Position numbers and translations under genes: made by a program. 64,000 nucleotides of DNA from the NCBI GenBank assembly GCA_958295465.1, contig OY282353.1:3463001-3527000 (forward strand), given 5' to 3'. This DNA is from an uncultured Gammaproteobacteria bacterium (GTDB lineage Bacteria > Pseudomonadota > Gammaproteobacteria > HK1). Below are positions 46,117 through 55,433 of this stretch, in pieces. The notes below the pieces were generated by a model. It ran no database searches. It was given only the letters and a program-made list of their open reading frames with translations, and was not told the origin of the DNA. Within the stretch, counting starts at the first letter, position 1. Each line of letters opens with the position of its first letter.

Positions 46117-47500
46117 GCGCGGCATGGCGCAGCAAGCGGTCCCGCCGCCGGCGTTGGCGGGGGGTCAGCGTGTTTCGCCTGCCCTTGAACGGATTCTCTC
46201 CCGTGCGGAATTCGATGCGTAGCGGGGTCCCGACCAGGGCGAACGCGGAGCGGAAGCGCCCCGCGAGGTAGCGCCGGTAGGAGGCCGGGACGAGATCCGT
46301 CCGGTTGCCGTGCACGACGATGACGGGAGGATTCGCTCCCCCCTGGTGCGCGTAGCGGAGCTTGATCCTGCGGCCCCGCACCAGAGGCGGCGGAGCGTGC
46401 TCGACCGCGCGTTCGAGCTCGCGCGTGAGGCCGGACGCGGTGAGCTCGGCAAACGCCGAGCGATGGCAGGCATCGACGTTGCGCAGGAGCTCGCCGAGGC
46501 CGGCGCCGTGCAGCGCCGAGACGCGGCACATCGGACAGAAGGGTGCGAAGGAAAGCCTGCGCCGGACGTCGGCCTTCAATGCGGCGCGAGCTTCGCCCGT
46601 CGGCAGATCCCATTTGTTGACGGCGACCACCGGGGCCCGTCCGCCGTCGAGGACGAGCCCGAGCAGCGACGCATCCTGGTCGCTCATCCCGATGTCCGCA
46701 TCGAGCAGGACGATCGCGACGTCGGAGTCCGCGATTGCTTCGAGCGACTTGACGACGCTGAACTTCTCGACCGCCTTCGATACCCGCGAACGCCGCCGGA
46801 TCCCCGCGGTGTCGATCAGGACGTAACGCCGCCCGCGGTGCTCGAAGGGCACCTCCACGCTGTCGCGGGTGGTGCCCGGCGCGTCGTGCGCGAGCACCCT
46901 GGCTTCTCCGGTGAGCCGATTGACGAGGGTGGACTTGCCGGTGTTGGGCCGCCCGATGATGCATACCCGAATGCCGTCGCCGCGGCGTGCGGCCGGCGGC
47001 GCTTCTCCTCGGGGGAGCATCGCGGCCAGTGCTGCGGTCAGGCGGCCGATGCCCCGCCGGTGCACCGCCGCAATCGGGACCGGCTCGCCGAGGCCGAGCG
47101 CGTGAAAGTCGACGGCGGCGACGGTCTCGTCGAGCCCGTCGACCTTGTTGGCGGCGAGGACCACCGGCTTGCCGCGGCGTCTGAGCCGATCCGCGATGCG
47201 CTGGTCCGCACCGGTCAGGCCTGCCCGCGCATCGAGCACCAGCACCACCACGCCGGACTCCTCGATCGCGAGCGCGGCCTGGTCGGAGATGAGCTTCGAG
47301 ATCGGATCGCCGTCGTCGATCAGGCCGCCGGTATCGACCACGACGGCATCGCGTCCCTGGATCCGCACGTAGCCGTAACGCCGGTCCCGGGTCAGTCCCG
47401 GCAGGTCCGCGACCAGGGCGTCCCGGGTGCGGGTCAGGGCATTGAACAGGGTGGACTTGCCGGCGTTCGGGCGGCCGACGAGCGCAATCGTGGGTAACAT
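46103..47500 (-). CDS. der: Ribosome-assembly GTPase Der (EngA)
   Basis: Der has two GTPase domains in tandem and is required for 50S subunit maturation. The 465-residue product has G1 motifs GRPNAGKSTLFNAL (about residue 8) and GRPNTGKSTLVNRL (about 183), G3 motifs DTGG and DTAG, G4 motifs NKVD and NKWD, and a C-terminal KH-like domain (RIKLRYAHQGGANPPVIVVHG, FKGRRN). The G5 of the first domain reads IAAVHRRGIG instead of the usual SA-HG. The start at 47500 (MLPTIALVGRPN) is unambiguous. It is last in the hisS-yfgM-bamB-der string. Confidence 0.97.
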   Translation of the reverse strand: MLPTIALVGRPNAGKSTLFNALTRTRDALVADLPGLTRDRRYGYVRIQGRDAVVVDTGGLIDDGDPISKLISDQAALAIEESGVVVLVLDARAGLTGADQRIADRLRRRGKPVVLAANKVDGLDETVAAVDFHALGLGEPVPIAAVHRRGIGRLTAALAAMLPRGEAPPAARRGDGIRVCIIGRPNTGKSTLVNRLTGEARVLAHDAPGTTRDSVEVPFEHRGRRYVLIDTAGIRRRSRVSKAVEKFSVVKSLEAIADSDVAIVLLDADIGMSDQDASLLGLVLDGGRAPVVAVNKWDLPTGEARAALKADVRRRLSFAPFCPMCRVSALHGAGLGELLRNVDACHRSAFAELTASGLTRELERAVEHAPPPLVRGRRIKLRYAHQGGANPPVIVVHGNRTDLVPASYRRYLAGRFRSAFALVGTPLRIEFRTGENPFKGRRNTLTPRQRRRRDRLLRHAARRRR

Positions 47501-47561
47501 GCCGCGGGTCCGGCGCCGATTCGCAGTCTCTTGCCGGCCCGCGAAGCCGGGGCGCCGGCAG

Positions 47562-48773
47562 TCAGGGGAGGGTGAGGGCGGTGAGTCTGCCACTCTCGCC
47601 GAGGACGTACACGGCGGTCTCGCCGGCCACCGCGGGGGCGCGCACCGCGCTGCCGCCGGTGCGGACCCGGGCGGCGAAACGGCCGTCACCGGTGCCGAGC
47701 CAGTGAACGTAGCCTTGGAAGTCCGCGACCACGACGTAGTCCCCGAACTCGACGGGTCGGGTTACTTGCCGGCGCTCAAGCCCGTCCTGCCGCCACAGCG
47801 ATGAGCCGTTGCCGCGATCGAACGCCCAGACGTGACCCTGCTCGTCGGTGACGTAGACCAGGCGCCGGCCGATCCCGATGCCCGCGTGTGACGACAGATC
47901 GCGTTCCCAGAGCGGCTGGCCGGTGCCCAGATCGAAGGCGGCGACGCGCCCCTGGAACGTGACCACGTAAACGACGCCGTCCGATACGACCGGATCCGCG
48001 TCCAGGTCGGCCAGGCGTTCCAGCTCGGTGCGGCCGGTGGGCGCGGTGACGTGGGATTCCCACAGAAGCTGCCCGTCCGCGAGCGAAACCGCAACCAGAT
48101 GGCCGCTGTCGAAGCCCGCGACCACGACGTCGCCGGCAATCACGGGAGCGCTGGTTCCGCGCAGGGTCAGGACGGGCACGGTGCGGTCGTAGACCCAGCT
48201 CCGCTCCCCGTTCGCGGTATCGAGCCCGAAGAGCTTTCCGTCGACGGTGCGTACGACGGCGACCCGCTCGCCGACCGCCGGCGCCGACAGCACCTCGCTC
48301 GACACCCGCGCGCGCCATGCGACCGCGCCGTCCGCGCCGTCGAGCGCGACCACGTCGCCGGCGCTGCTCCCGACCACGACGAGGCCGGATCCCGCGCCGG
48401 GGCCTCCGGAGACGGGGACGCCGGTGTCGACCTCCCAGAGGCGCTTGCCGTCGAACGGGTCATACGCCGCGACGTCGCCGTCGTGGCCGGCGGCGAACAC
48501 CCGGCCTCCGGCCACCACGGGGTGAAGCTCGACGTGCCGGTCGCCCCCGCCGGAGGTGGCCCGGCGGCTCCAGAGGGTCTTGACCTTGACCGCCGGCCGG
48601 AAGTCCTCGAGCTTCGCGGGCTCCGGCACGTTCTCGTCGTCCCCGAAAAGCCCCGTGACGGCACTGCACCCCGGCAGCGCCAGAATCGCGAGGAGCGCAA
48701 TCCATCGCGCGATTTCCGTGCCGCGGGCCGTGTCGTGGACGTCGTACGTATCGCGCATGGTGGGGCCGTCCAT
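47562..48773 (-). CDS. bamB: Outer-membrane assembly lipoprotein BamB
   Basis: BamB is the eight-bladed beta-propeller lipoprotein of the BAM complex. The 403-residue product has a lipobox ALPGC (Cys36) and repeated PQQ-like blades (YDPFDGKRLWEVDTG, LDGADGAVAWRARVS, LDTANGERSWVYDRT, FDLGTGQPLWERDLS). It lies between yfgM and der, the standard gammaproteobacterial place; its ATG is separated from the yfgM stop by one base. The ATG at 48773 has an alternative five codons later. Confidence 0.95.
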   Translation of the reverse strand: MDGPTMRDTYDVHDTARGTEIARWIALLAILALPGCSAVTGLFGDDENVPEPAKLEDFRPAVKVKTLWSRRATSGGGDRHVELHPVVAGGRVFAAGHDGDVAAYDPFDGKRLWEVDTGVPVSGGPGAGSGLVVVGSSAGDVVALDGADGAVAWRARVSSEVLSAPAVGERVAVVRTVDGKLFGLDTANGERSWVYDRTVPVLTLRGTSAPVIAGDVVVAGFDSGHLVAVSLADGQLLWESHVTAPTGRTELERLADLDADPVVSDGVVYVVTFQGRVAAFDLGTGQPLWERDLSSHAGIGIGRRLVYVTDEQGHVWAFDRGNGSSLWRQDGLERRQVTRPVEFGDYVVVADFQGYVHWLGTGDGRFAARVRTGGSAVRAPAVAGETAVYVLGESGRLTALTLP

Positions 48774-48774
48774 G

Positions 48775-49416
48775 TCAGCTCGATGGGGGAAGCGTGAACT
48801 CGCCGAGATCGTCGAGCTTCATCCGCAACCGGGTGCGGGTCGAGGGGGAAAGCGTCGCTTCGGCGAGTACCTTTTCATAGGCATCCCGAGCCGCGGCGCG
48901 GTCGCCGCGGGCGCGATGGACGTCGCCTTGCAACTCCCTGACACCGCCGTGGAACGGCGCCGAGTCGATTCGGCCGAGCTCCGCCATCGCACCGTCGTAA
49001 TCCCGGGCGTCGAGCATCAGGCGGGCAAGCCGCAGCCGGGCGACGGGAACGAGCTCGGGGAACGGCGCGTGCTCCACGACCCATTCGAGATGGCGTCTCG
49101 CCTTGCCGGGGTCGTTGGCCTGCACCGCGGCGCGGGCGGCGACCAGCGAGGCGAGCGAGGCATAGGCGGAATCCGGAAACTCGCCGGCCAGCGCTTCGGC
49201 CTGCGCCAGCGCCTGATCGTGCCTGTCCGCGGCGGCGTCGGCGACGAGCTGCTCGTAGCGCACCGACGCGAGCTCGGCCTGATTGCGTTGCCAGGTCTGC
49301 CAGGATGACCATCCAAGGACCCCCGCCAATCCGATCCCGAGACCGGCGAGCACGCTCTTGCCGCTCTCCGACCACCATTTCTTCAGTGCTTCGACCTGTT
49401 CCTCGTCGCCCGCCAC
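48775..49416 (-). CDS. yfgM: YfgM-type periplasmic TPR protein
   Basis: YfgM is a single-span inner-membrane protein with periplasmic TPRs that associates with SecYEG and the PpiD chaperone. The 213-residue product begins at GTG 49416 (VAGDEEQVEALKKWWSESGK), followed by a membrane helix (SVLAGLGIGLAGVLGWSSW) and TPR-like repeats ([59 protein letters not shown]). A longer frame to 49482 would overlap hisS, so the GTG was chosen. Synteny with hisS and bamB supports the call. Confidence 0.92.
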   Translation of the reverse strand: MAGDEEQVEALKKWWSESGKSVLAGLGIGLAGVLGWSSWQTWQRNQAELASVRYEQLVADAAADRHDQALAQAEALAGEFPDSAYASLASLVAARAAVQANDPGKARRHLEWVVEHAPFPELVPVARLRLARLMLDARDYDGAMAELGRIDSAPFHGGVRELQGDVHRARGDRAAARDAYEKVLAEATLSPSTRTRLRMKLDDLGEFTLPPSS

Positions 49417-49444
49417 CGCGGTTCCTCCTCCCAGGGCTCGCCCG

Positions 49445-50719
49445 CTACCCGGCGAAGACGTTCCGGGTGACGTGGTCGGCAAGCTCGTCGATCGACACCA
49501 CCGATTGCGGTCCGCGCGCCCGGAGATCCTTCACGGCGATCCGCCCGCTGCCCGCCTCTTCCTCTCCGAGCACGAGCGCGATGCGCGCGCCGCTACGGTC
49601 CGCGCGCCGGAGCTTCGCCTTGAAGCTTCCGTGTCCCGCATCGACGACGAGGCACAGCTCCGGCACCGCGTCGCGCAGGCGCTCGGCCACCGCATGCGCG
49701 AGGATCGAAGCCCGCGCTCCGGCCGCCGCGAGGTAGGCGTGCGGTCTTGCGGCGGGGAGCTCGACCGACTGAGCCTTGAGAAGAGCGACGAGGCGCTCGA
49801 GTCCGATCGCGAATCCGATCGCGGGGCTCGCCGGCCCGCCGATCTCGGCGACGAGATTGTCGTAGCGACCGCCGCCGCACACCGCGCCCTGCGCGCCGAG
49901 CTCACCGGTCGTCCATTCGAACACGGTTCCGGTGTAGTAGTCGAGACCGCGCACGATGCGGGGATTCACTCGATACTCGACGCCGGCTTCGTCGAGCGTC
50001 GCGAGCAACCGGTCGAAATGAGCGCGCGCATCGCCGTCGTGCTCGTCGACGATCCGCGGCGCCTCCTCGATCAGCGTCTGCATCGAGGGGTTCTTCGAAT
50101 CGAGGATCCGTAGCGGATTCGTCTCCAGCCGGCGCAAACTGTCTTCATCGAGCGCGGGCGCATGCGCGGAGAAGTATTCGGCGAGGCGGGTCCGGTAGCG
50201 CGCCTGGATGTCGCGGCTGCCGAGCGAATTCAGCTCCAGCGCGAGCCCGGAGACACCGAGCGCCTTCCACAGGCGCCGGGTCATCAGGATCAGCTCCGCC
50301 TCCGCGCTCGGCTCCGCGACACCGAGGAGCTCGACGTCGATCTGGTGGAACTGGCGATACCGGCCCTTCTGGGGCCGCTCGTACCGGAACATCGGCCCCA
50401 TCGTCCACACCCTGCGCCCCGGCGTGCGCAGGAGCCCGTGCTCGATGGCGGCACGAACGACGCTCGCGGTGCATTCGGGACGTAGCGTCAGGCTCTCGCC
50501 GTTGCGATCGTCGAAGGTGTACATCTCCTTCTCGACGATGTCCGTCACCTCCCCGATCGAGCGCCGGAAGAGCTCGGTACGCTCCACCATGGGCGGCCGG
50601 ATTTCCTCGTATCCGTACGTGCCGAGGAGGGTGCGTGCGTGGCGCTCGACGTGCTGCCATGCGGAGACGTCGCCCGGGAGGACGTCGTTCATCCCGCGAA
50701 TGGCCTGGATGGTGTTCAT
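49445..50719 (-). CDS. hisS: Histidyl-tRNA synthetase
   Basis: Class II synthetase charging tRNA-His. The 424-residue product has the usual start (IQAIRGMNDVLPGD), motif 2 (FRYERPQKGRYRQFHQIDVE), the HisA box (VRGLDYYTGTVFE), motif 3 (ASPAIGFAIGLERLV) and an anticodon-binding domain with GSFKAKLRRADRSGARIALV. The ATG at 50719 is clear. In related genomes ispG lies immediately upstream; here that place is taken by 220 bp containing an inverted-repeat element. Confidence 0.97.
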   Translation of the reverse strand: MNTIQAIRGMNDVLPGDVSAWQHVERHARTLLGTYGYEEIRPPMVERTELFRRSIGEVTDIVEKEMYTFDDRNGESLTLRPECTASVVRAAIEHGLLRTPGRRVWTMGPMFRYERPQKGRYRQFHQIDVELLGVAEPSAEAELILMTRRLWKALGVSGLALELNSLGSRDIQARYRTRLAEYFSAHAPALDEDSLRRLETNPLRILDSKNPSMQTLIEEAPRIVDEHDGDARAHFDRLLATLDEAGVEYRVNPRIVRGLDYYTGTVFEWTTGELGAQGAVCGGGRYDNLVAEIGGPASPAIGFAIGLERLVALLKAQSVELPAARPHAYLAAAGARASILAHAVAERLRDAVPELCLVVDAGHGSFKAKLRRADRSGARIALVLGEEEAGSGRIAVKDLRARGPQSVVSIDELADHVTRNVFAG

Positions 50720-50842
50720 CGGTACGGATCGGCAAGGCTCGAAACCGGCCCGGCACGCGGCGCAGGGACGCGCCGCGTGCCGGAGAGGAGGAGGATTCTA
50801 GCCCGTCCGTCTCGCCGGTTCATAGGCCGCGGTTCCGCGGCC

Positions 50843-50955
50843 GGCAATTCCCGCCGAGCCCGACAACGGAATCCCCCCGACCACACGCTCGGACGGCAGG
50901 GAAGGCCGCGAAATCCCGATGACAGGGCGTGTCCGGGACGTTAGCGGGAATTGCC
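50843..50955. mobile_element. MITE-like inverted-repeat element, copy B (113 bp), overlapping the rodZ stop
   Basis: Perfect 12-bp terminal inverted repeats GGCAATTCCCGC (50843-50854) and GCGGGAATTGCC (50944-50955). Its reverse complement aligns along its length with 19714-19835. The right end encodes the last rodZ codons (Gly-Asn-Ser-Arg-stop), so insertion replaced the original 3' end of rodZ. It lies where ispG is normally found. Confidence 0.8.
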
Positions 50956-52509
50956 GTCCCGCGGCTGCGAGGACGCCTCCCGAGAATCGGCGACGTCCGC
51001 CGCCACGGTATCGGAGGGCTCGACGGGATCGGTGCTGCCCGCCGGAGCCGCGCCGACGCTGAACCGGGCGACGCCGTGCCTGACGTATGGCGTGTGGTCG
51101 AACGCTGCTCCATCGATCGCCACCCGGACGTCTTCGCTGTTTCCCAGAAGGACGTCGAACGGCCGGGTGCCCTCGAAATTGAGCACCCGGCCAGGTTGCA
51201 CGAGGTCGAAGAACAGCCGGGTGCGTTCGCGGTCGAAGACCTCCACCCATGATTCGTGCACGAACGCGAGGACGAGGCCGGACTGTGCCGTTCCCGCCAC
51301 GGCGGTCGCGCCGACGTCGAGGTCCAGGGGGGCGGAAGCTGTCTCGGAGGGAACTGTCCCGGGAATGGAGGGCGGCGTCTCGGTCTCGGGCGCCGCCGCA
51401 CCGCCCGGGCCGTCCGTCGCGTCCGCGTGACGGGTTTCGTGCGGCGCCGACGCTTCCGGGCGGCCGGCGTCACCGGAATCCGCTCCGGCGGCGGGTTCGG
51501 CTCCGGCCGCGACTTCGGGCCGTGCCTCCGGCGTGGCGGAAGCCTCCGGACCCGTCATGGCTTCGGGGCCGGCGCGTTCGGCCGGAGCCGGGCCGGTACC
51601 GGCGATGCCGGCGATCGCGGGGGCTTCGGCGGGAGAGGAGGCCGGGGGCTCGCCGCCCTGGGGTGGCCCGTCGGTTCGGCCCGGGGCCATCGCGACGGCC
51701 CGGCTGCCCGCGTTGTCGTCGTCCGGGACCAGCGCGTCCGGGGGGATGCCGGCGTTCGCGGGGGTTTCGGGGGGAGAGGAGGCCGGGGGCCCGCCGCCCT
51801 GGGGTGGCCCGTCGGTTTGGCCCGGGGCCATCGCGACGGCCCCCCGGCTGCCCGCGTTGTCGTCGTCCGGGACCGGCGCGTCCGGGGGGATGCCGGCGGT
51901 CGCGGGGGCTTCGGGGGGAGAGGAGGCCGAGGGCCCGCCGCCCCGGGACGGCTTCCCGATCCGATCCGGCGCGGTCGCGAAGGAATCACCGCCCTCTTCA
52001 TCGCCGGTCGGGGTCGGCGCGGGTGCTCCGGCGTCCGGGAGCGAGAGCTCGGCGGTGACATCGGGCCACCAGCCGAACAGGTCGTCGCCGATGTCGAATC
52101 CGGTGTCCCCCTGGCTCCTCCACCACAGCCCCACGAGCAGCACCAGCACCGCCCCGACGGTATAGGTGACGAGGCGGACCGGCGGGTCGGAGATGTGCGC
52201 CTGCTTCGTTTCCAGGACTTCCGGGGCCAGGGGCGGCGGCCCGAACCCCTGGCGGTCGTACATGTCGAGAATCGGTCCGGACGGAAGCCCCAGCACCCGG
52301 GCATAGCCGCGCAGGTATCCGCGCACGAAGGTCGGGGCGGCAAGACGATCGAACGTGTCGGATTCGAGTGCTTCGATTTTGTTCGGATGAAGGAAAAGCG
52401 CGTCCGCTACGTCAGCGACGCTCATGTTCGCCGCTTCCCGGGCCTGGCGAAGGTGCGCACCCGGGCCACGATCCGCGAAGTGCTCGCCCAGCTTGGGGTC
52501 CGTCTTCAC
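50941..52509 (-). CDS. rodZ: Cytoskeletal/morphogenesis protein RodZ
   Basis: RodZ links MreB to the cell-wall elongation machinery. The 522-residue product (GTG start at 52509) has an N-terminal Xre-type helix-turn-helix (LRQAREAANMSVADVADALF, about 20-75), one membrane span (about 111-130, VTYTVGAVLVLLVGLWW), a very long Pro/Ala/Gly-rich periplasmic linker with tandem repeats, and a C-terminal DUF4115 domain (ESWVEVFDRERTRLFFDLVQ, PFDVLLGNSEDVRVAIDG). It is much longer than E. coli RodZ because of the linker. The final residues GNSR come from the inverted-repeat element. The GTG lies 10 bases after the rlmN stop; an upstream ATG frame would overlap rlmN. Confidence 0.92.
   Translation of the reverse strand: MKTDPKLGEHFADRGPGAHLRQAREAANMSVADVADALFLHPNKIEALESDTFDRLAAPTFVRGYLRGYARVLGLPSGPILDMYDRQGFGPPPLAPEVLETKQAHISDPPVRLVTYTVGAVLVLLVGLWWRSQGDTGFDIGDDLFGWWPDVTAELSLPDAGAPAPTPTGDEEGGDSFATAPDRIGKPSRGGGPSASSPPEAPATAGIPPDAPVPDDDNAGSRGAVAMAPGQTDGPPQGGGPPASSPPETPANAGIPPDALVPDDDNAGSRAVAMAPGRTDGPPQGGEPPASSPAEAPAIAGIAGTGPAPAERAGPEAMTGPEASATPEARPEVAAGAEPAAGADSGDAGRPEASAPHETRHADATDGPGGAAAPETETPPSIPGTVPSETASAPLDLDVGATAVAGTAQSGLVLAFVHESWVEVFDRERTRLFFDLVQPGRVLNFEGTRPFDVLLGNSEDVRVAIDGAAFDHTPYVRHGVARFSVGAAPAGSTDPVEPSDTVAADVADSREASSQPRDGNSR
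51600..51960. repeat. 141/144-bp tandem repeat in the rodZ linker
   Basis: Roughly 2.5 copies of a 47-48-codon unit (for example AGIPPDA-VPDDDNAGSRA and GQTDGPPQGGGPPASSPPE). The marker GCCGCCC-TGG-GTGGCC falls at 51652, 51793 and 51937. Copies one and two are nearly identical, indicating recent duplication. Units preserve the frame. Confidence 0.9.
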
Positions 52510-52519
52510 CGCAACTGGC

Positions 52520-53629
52520 TCAGGCCCGCAGCGGGGCCGGCGCGACTTGCAGTCCGCGCCGTTCCGCGACTCGCCGGCTTCGGGGCACCACATGCCCCGC
52601 GAGCTGCCCGCAGGCGGCGTCGATGTCGTCGCCCCGGGTCTTGCGGGTGATGGTCATCACTCCTGCCGCCATGAGGACGTCTCGAAAGCGTTCGAGCACT
52701 GCGGCAGGCGAGCGCCGGTACCGCGTGCCGGGGAAGGCATTGAAGGGGATGAGGTTGACCTTCGCCGGGACGCCGCTCAACCGGCGGGCGAGGCGACGCG
52801 CATGTTCCGGTGTGTCGTTGACGGCATCGAGCATGACGTACTCGAACGTGATCTTCTGCCGGGGCAGAACGTCCGCGAACTCGCGGCATGCCGCGAGCAG
52901 CGTGTCGATGGGGTACTTCCGGTTGATCGGCACGAGGACGTCCCGCAGTGCATCGTCGGGAGCGTGCAACGACACTGCGAGACTCACCGGACAGCGGCGG
53001 GCCAGCACCCGGATCCCCGGCACGACCCCGGCGGTGCTCAGCGTCACCCGCTTGCGTGCGAGCCCGAACCCCAGATCGTCGAGCATCAGGTCGAGGGCGG
53101 GGACGACGTTGTCGAGGTTCAGCAGCGGCTCGCCCATCCCCATGAGCACCACGTTGGTGATGTCCGGGCCGGGGTGGCCGGAGTCCGCGAGGATGCGGCT
53201 CGCGGCCCACAACTGCCCGACGATCTCCGCCGCGTCCAGATTCCGGTTGAATCCCTGCTGCGCGGTCGCGCAGAACGTGCAGTTCAGCGCACAGCCGATC
53301 TGCGAGGACACGCACAGGGTGCCGCGGTGGCCGTCCGGGATGTACACGGTCTCCACGCAGTTGCCGCCGTCGACCCTGAACAGCCACTTGCGGGTCCCGT
53401 CCATCGAGACCCGGTCGGCGACCGCCTCGGGTGCGCGGATCTCCGCGACCATGTCGAGCCGAACCCGCAACGCCTTGCCCAGATCGGTCATTGCGTCGAA
53501 GCTCGCCGTATGCCGGTGGTGGATCCACTTCAACACCTGGGCCGCGCGAAACGGCTTCTCGCCGAGGGACGCGAAGAATTCCCGCATTCCCTCCCGCGGC
53601 AATCCCAGGAGATTGGTGGGTCCTGGCAT
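52520..53629 (-). CDS. rlmN: 23S rRNA/tRNA adenine-C2 methyltransferase RlmN
   Basis: Radical-SAM enzyme that methylates A2503 of 23S rRNA and A37 of some tRNAs. The 369-residue product has the radical-SAM cluster motif [19 protein letters not shown], the family [21 protein letters not shown], and an N-terminal helical domain ([14 protein letters not shown]). One catalytic Cys lies in the C-terminal part (DIDAACGQL). The ATG at 53629 ([10 protein letters not shown]) was preferred over a low-complexity extension. It lies between ndk and rodZ; pilF, usual between rlmN and rodZ, is absent. Confidence 0.96.
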   Translation of the reverse strand: MPGPTNLLGLPREGMREFFASLGEKPFRAAQVLKWIHHRHTASFDAMTDLGKALRVRLDMVAEIRAPEAVADRVSMDGTRKWLFRVDGGNCVETVYIPDGHRGTLCVSSQIGCALNCTFCATAQQGFNRNLDAAEIVGQLWAASRILADSGHPGPDITNVVLMGMGEPLLNLDNVVPALDLMLDDLGFGLARKRVTLSTAGVVPGIRVLARRCPVSLAVSLHAPDDALRDVLVPINRKYPIDTLLAACREFADVLPRQKITFEYVMLDAVNDTPEHARRLARRLSGVPAKVNLIPFNAFPGTRYRRSPAAVLERFRDVLMAAGVMTITRKTRGDDIDAACGQLAGHVVPRSRRVAERRGLQVAPAPLRA

Positions 53630-53663
53630 TTCTCGAAGCTGCGTCTCGAGCGCGATACGACCG

Positions 53664-54095
53664 TCAGCGGGTTCGCGGGCAGACGTCGCCCGCGCCGAAG
53701 AAGAACTCGATCTCGCTCTTCGCGGTCTCGGGGCCGTCCGATCCATGCACCGCGTTCTCCGTGACCTCGACCGCGAAATCCGCGCGGATGGTGCCGGGAG
53801 CCGCCTCGGCCGGATTCGTCGCTCCCATCACCTCGCGATTCTTCGCGATCGCGTCCTCGCCTTCGAGGACCTGGACCATGCACGGCCCGGAGGTCATGAA
53901 CTCGACGAGCTCGGGGAAGAACGGCCGATCCCTGTGCACGGCGTAGAACGCCTCCGCCCGTGCGCGGGACAGATGCACCATGCGCGCCGCCACGATGCGC
54001 AAGCCCGCGGCTTCGAGCCGCGTGCAGATCTGTCCGATGGCGTTCTTCGCGACCGCATCGGGCTTGATGATCGAGAGTGTCCGTTCCATCGTCAT
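53664..54095 (-). CDS. ndk: Nucleoside diphosphate kinase
   Basis: Transfers the gamma-phosphate between nucleoside triphosphates and diphosphates through a phospho-His. The 143-residue length is standard. Visible are [13 protein letters not shown] at the start and the active-site [13 protein letters not shown] with His117. The ATG at 54095 or 54089 can serve. It stands between rlmN and the iscA/iscR remnant of the Isc cluster. Confidence 0.97.
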   Translation of the reverse strand: MTMERTLSIIKPDAVAKNAIGQICTRLEAAGLRIVAARMVHLSRARAEAFYAVHRDRPFFPELVEFMTSGPCMVQVLEGEDAIAKNREVMGATNPAEAAPGTIRADFAVEVTENAVHGSDGPETAKSEIEFFFGAGDVCPRTR

Positions 54096-54423
54096 GAAGG
54101 CTGCTCCCTGCTGTGGTGTCCCGGTGAACGAGGTGAAATGAATCCGGCGGCGAGTGGGTCCGGGGACGCGGCGGGACCGGGGAGCTCGTCCTCTGCCGGG
54201 GTTGGCGATGCGTGATCGTATCCGTGAGGCGCAGCAGCCGGAGGCGGCGTTTCCGCTCTGCGCGGCGCTGATGCCCGCACCAGTCTTATCGGGCGAGGAG
54301 ACGAGGACGGAGTACGGGATACGGAACGCCCGGGTGAAGCCGTCGAGTCATGGAGCACGTTTACGAACGCCTCCAGGGTCGTGGGTCGCCGCGGCCGCGC
54401 AGCAGGCTGCGCCTCCTTCGCCT
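54096..54423. other. 328-bp gap between iscA and ndk where hscBA-fdx would be expected
   Basis: No gene or gene fragment of hscB, hscA, fdx or iscX is seen on either strand. The frames present are GC-rich shadows. It probably contains the ndk promoter. Confidence 0.45.
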
Positions 54424-54747
54424 TCAGACGCCGAAGCTCTCGCCGCAGCCGCACAAGTTCTTCACGTTGGGGTTGTCGTAGGTGAACGTCTCGCTCAGCC
54501 CGTCGCGCGTGAAGTCGATGTGGGTGCCGTCGACCATGGGCAGGGTGTCCGGGGCGACGATGACCGGGATGCCGTTCGACTCGAATACGCGGTCGTCTTC
54601 GCCGATCGTGTCTTCCAGATCGACGACGTAGGCGAAACCCGAGCATCCGGTCTTCTTCACCGCGAGCCGGAGCCCCGTTCCGTGGCCGCGCGCGTCGAGA
54701 AACCGCCGAACCCGATCGGCCGCGGTATCGCTCAGGATAATGGGCAT
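54424..54747 (-). CDS. iscA: A-type iron-sulfur carrier IscA
   Basis: Small carrier that accepts and delivers iron-sulfur clusters. The 107-residue length and the three ligand cysteines, Cys35 (KKTGCSGFAY), Cys99 and Cys101 (NLCGCGESF), occupy the IscA positions. It follows iscR with no iscS or iscU between them. ErpA is a close relative and cannot be fully excluded, but position behind iscR favours IscA. Confidence 0.9.
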   Translation of the reverse strand: MPIILSDTAADRVRRFLDARGHGTGLRLAVKKTGCSGFAYVVDLEDTIGEDDRVFESNGIPVIVAPDTLPMVDGTHIDFTRDGLSETFTYDNPNVKNLCGCGESFGV

Positions 54748-54775
54748 GGCGTTCTCCGTGGTCGTTCGTTCGGGC

Positions 54776-55267
54776 TCAATGCGCTCGCTGCACGTTTCGA
54801 GCCCGTGATCCGTCCTGTTCGACCTGTACCGCCACCTGTTGCTGGCGCTGCGCCACCTCCCGCACCCGCTGGCGCTCGACGAGCTGGGCCAGATCGATGC
54901 CGCTCAGAAACACCTGGATCTGGTGGCTGAGGTCCGTCCACAAATCGTGTGTGAGACAGCGCTCGTCGTCCTGGCAGTTCTCCTTTCCGTGGCATCGGGT
55001 GCTGTCCATGTTCTCGTCGACCGCCCCGATGACGTCGGACACCACGATCGCGTCGGGATCGAGGACCAGACGGTAGCCGCCTCCGGGACCGCGCGTGCTG
55101 TCGATCAGACCTCGCTTGCGTAGCTGCGAGAAAAGCTGCTCCAGGTACGAGAGTGAAATCCCCTGGCGTGTCGCGATATCGGCGAGGGCGACCGGCCCCT
55201 GGTCATGATGCAGGGCCAGGTCGAGCATTGCCGTCACCGCGTAGCGGCCCTTGGCGGTGAGTCGCAT
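54776..55267 (-). CDS. iscR: Iron-sulfur-sensing repressor IscR
   Basis: Rrf2-family regulator that holds a [2Fe-2S] cluster and represses Isc genes when clusters are abundant. The 163-residue protein starts [20 protein letters not shown] with a winged helix ([28 protein letters not shown]). The ligand set Cys92, Cys98, Cys104 ([14 protein letters not shown]) and His107 occupies the positions of E. coli IscR. An IscR-type operator covers its own promoter. The only isc gene left beside it is iscA. Confidence 0.96.
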   Translation of the reverse strand: MRLTAKGRYAVTAMLDLALHHDQGPVALADIATRQGISLSYLEQLFSQLRKRGLIDSTRGPGGGYRLVLDPDAIVVSDVIGAVDENMDSTRCHGKENCQDDERCLTHDLWTDLSHQIQVFLSGIDLAQLVERQRVREVAQRQQQVAVQVEQDGSRARNVQRAH

Positions 55268-55305
55268 TCGATCGCCCGGACGCTTCCAGTAGCGTCGAAG
55301 CCTAC

Positions 55306-55330
55306 AGAACTGAGTAATTCAGTCAAGTAT
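55306..55330 (-). promoter_or_regulatory. IscR type-1 operator overlapping the iscR promoter
   Basis: Leftward it reads ATACTTGACTGAATTACT then CAGTTCT. The first half fits the type-1 IscR consensus (ATA-S-YY-GACT-RWWWY) and the second half matches partly. TTGACT can be the -35 element; TAGGCT 16 bases later is a possible -10. iscR starts about 40 bases on. Autorepression is expected. Confidence 0.7.
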
Positions 55331-55433
55331 TCACGTGTGGCGGGGTCGCTCCACGCCAGAGGCGCCGGCAGGTATCGGCGATACATGCTGCGCCCCCCGG
55401 CGGTCGGCCTTCGGGCACGGTCGCCCCGCCCCG

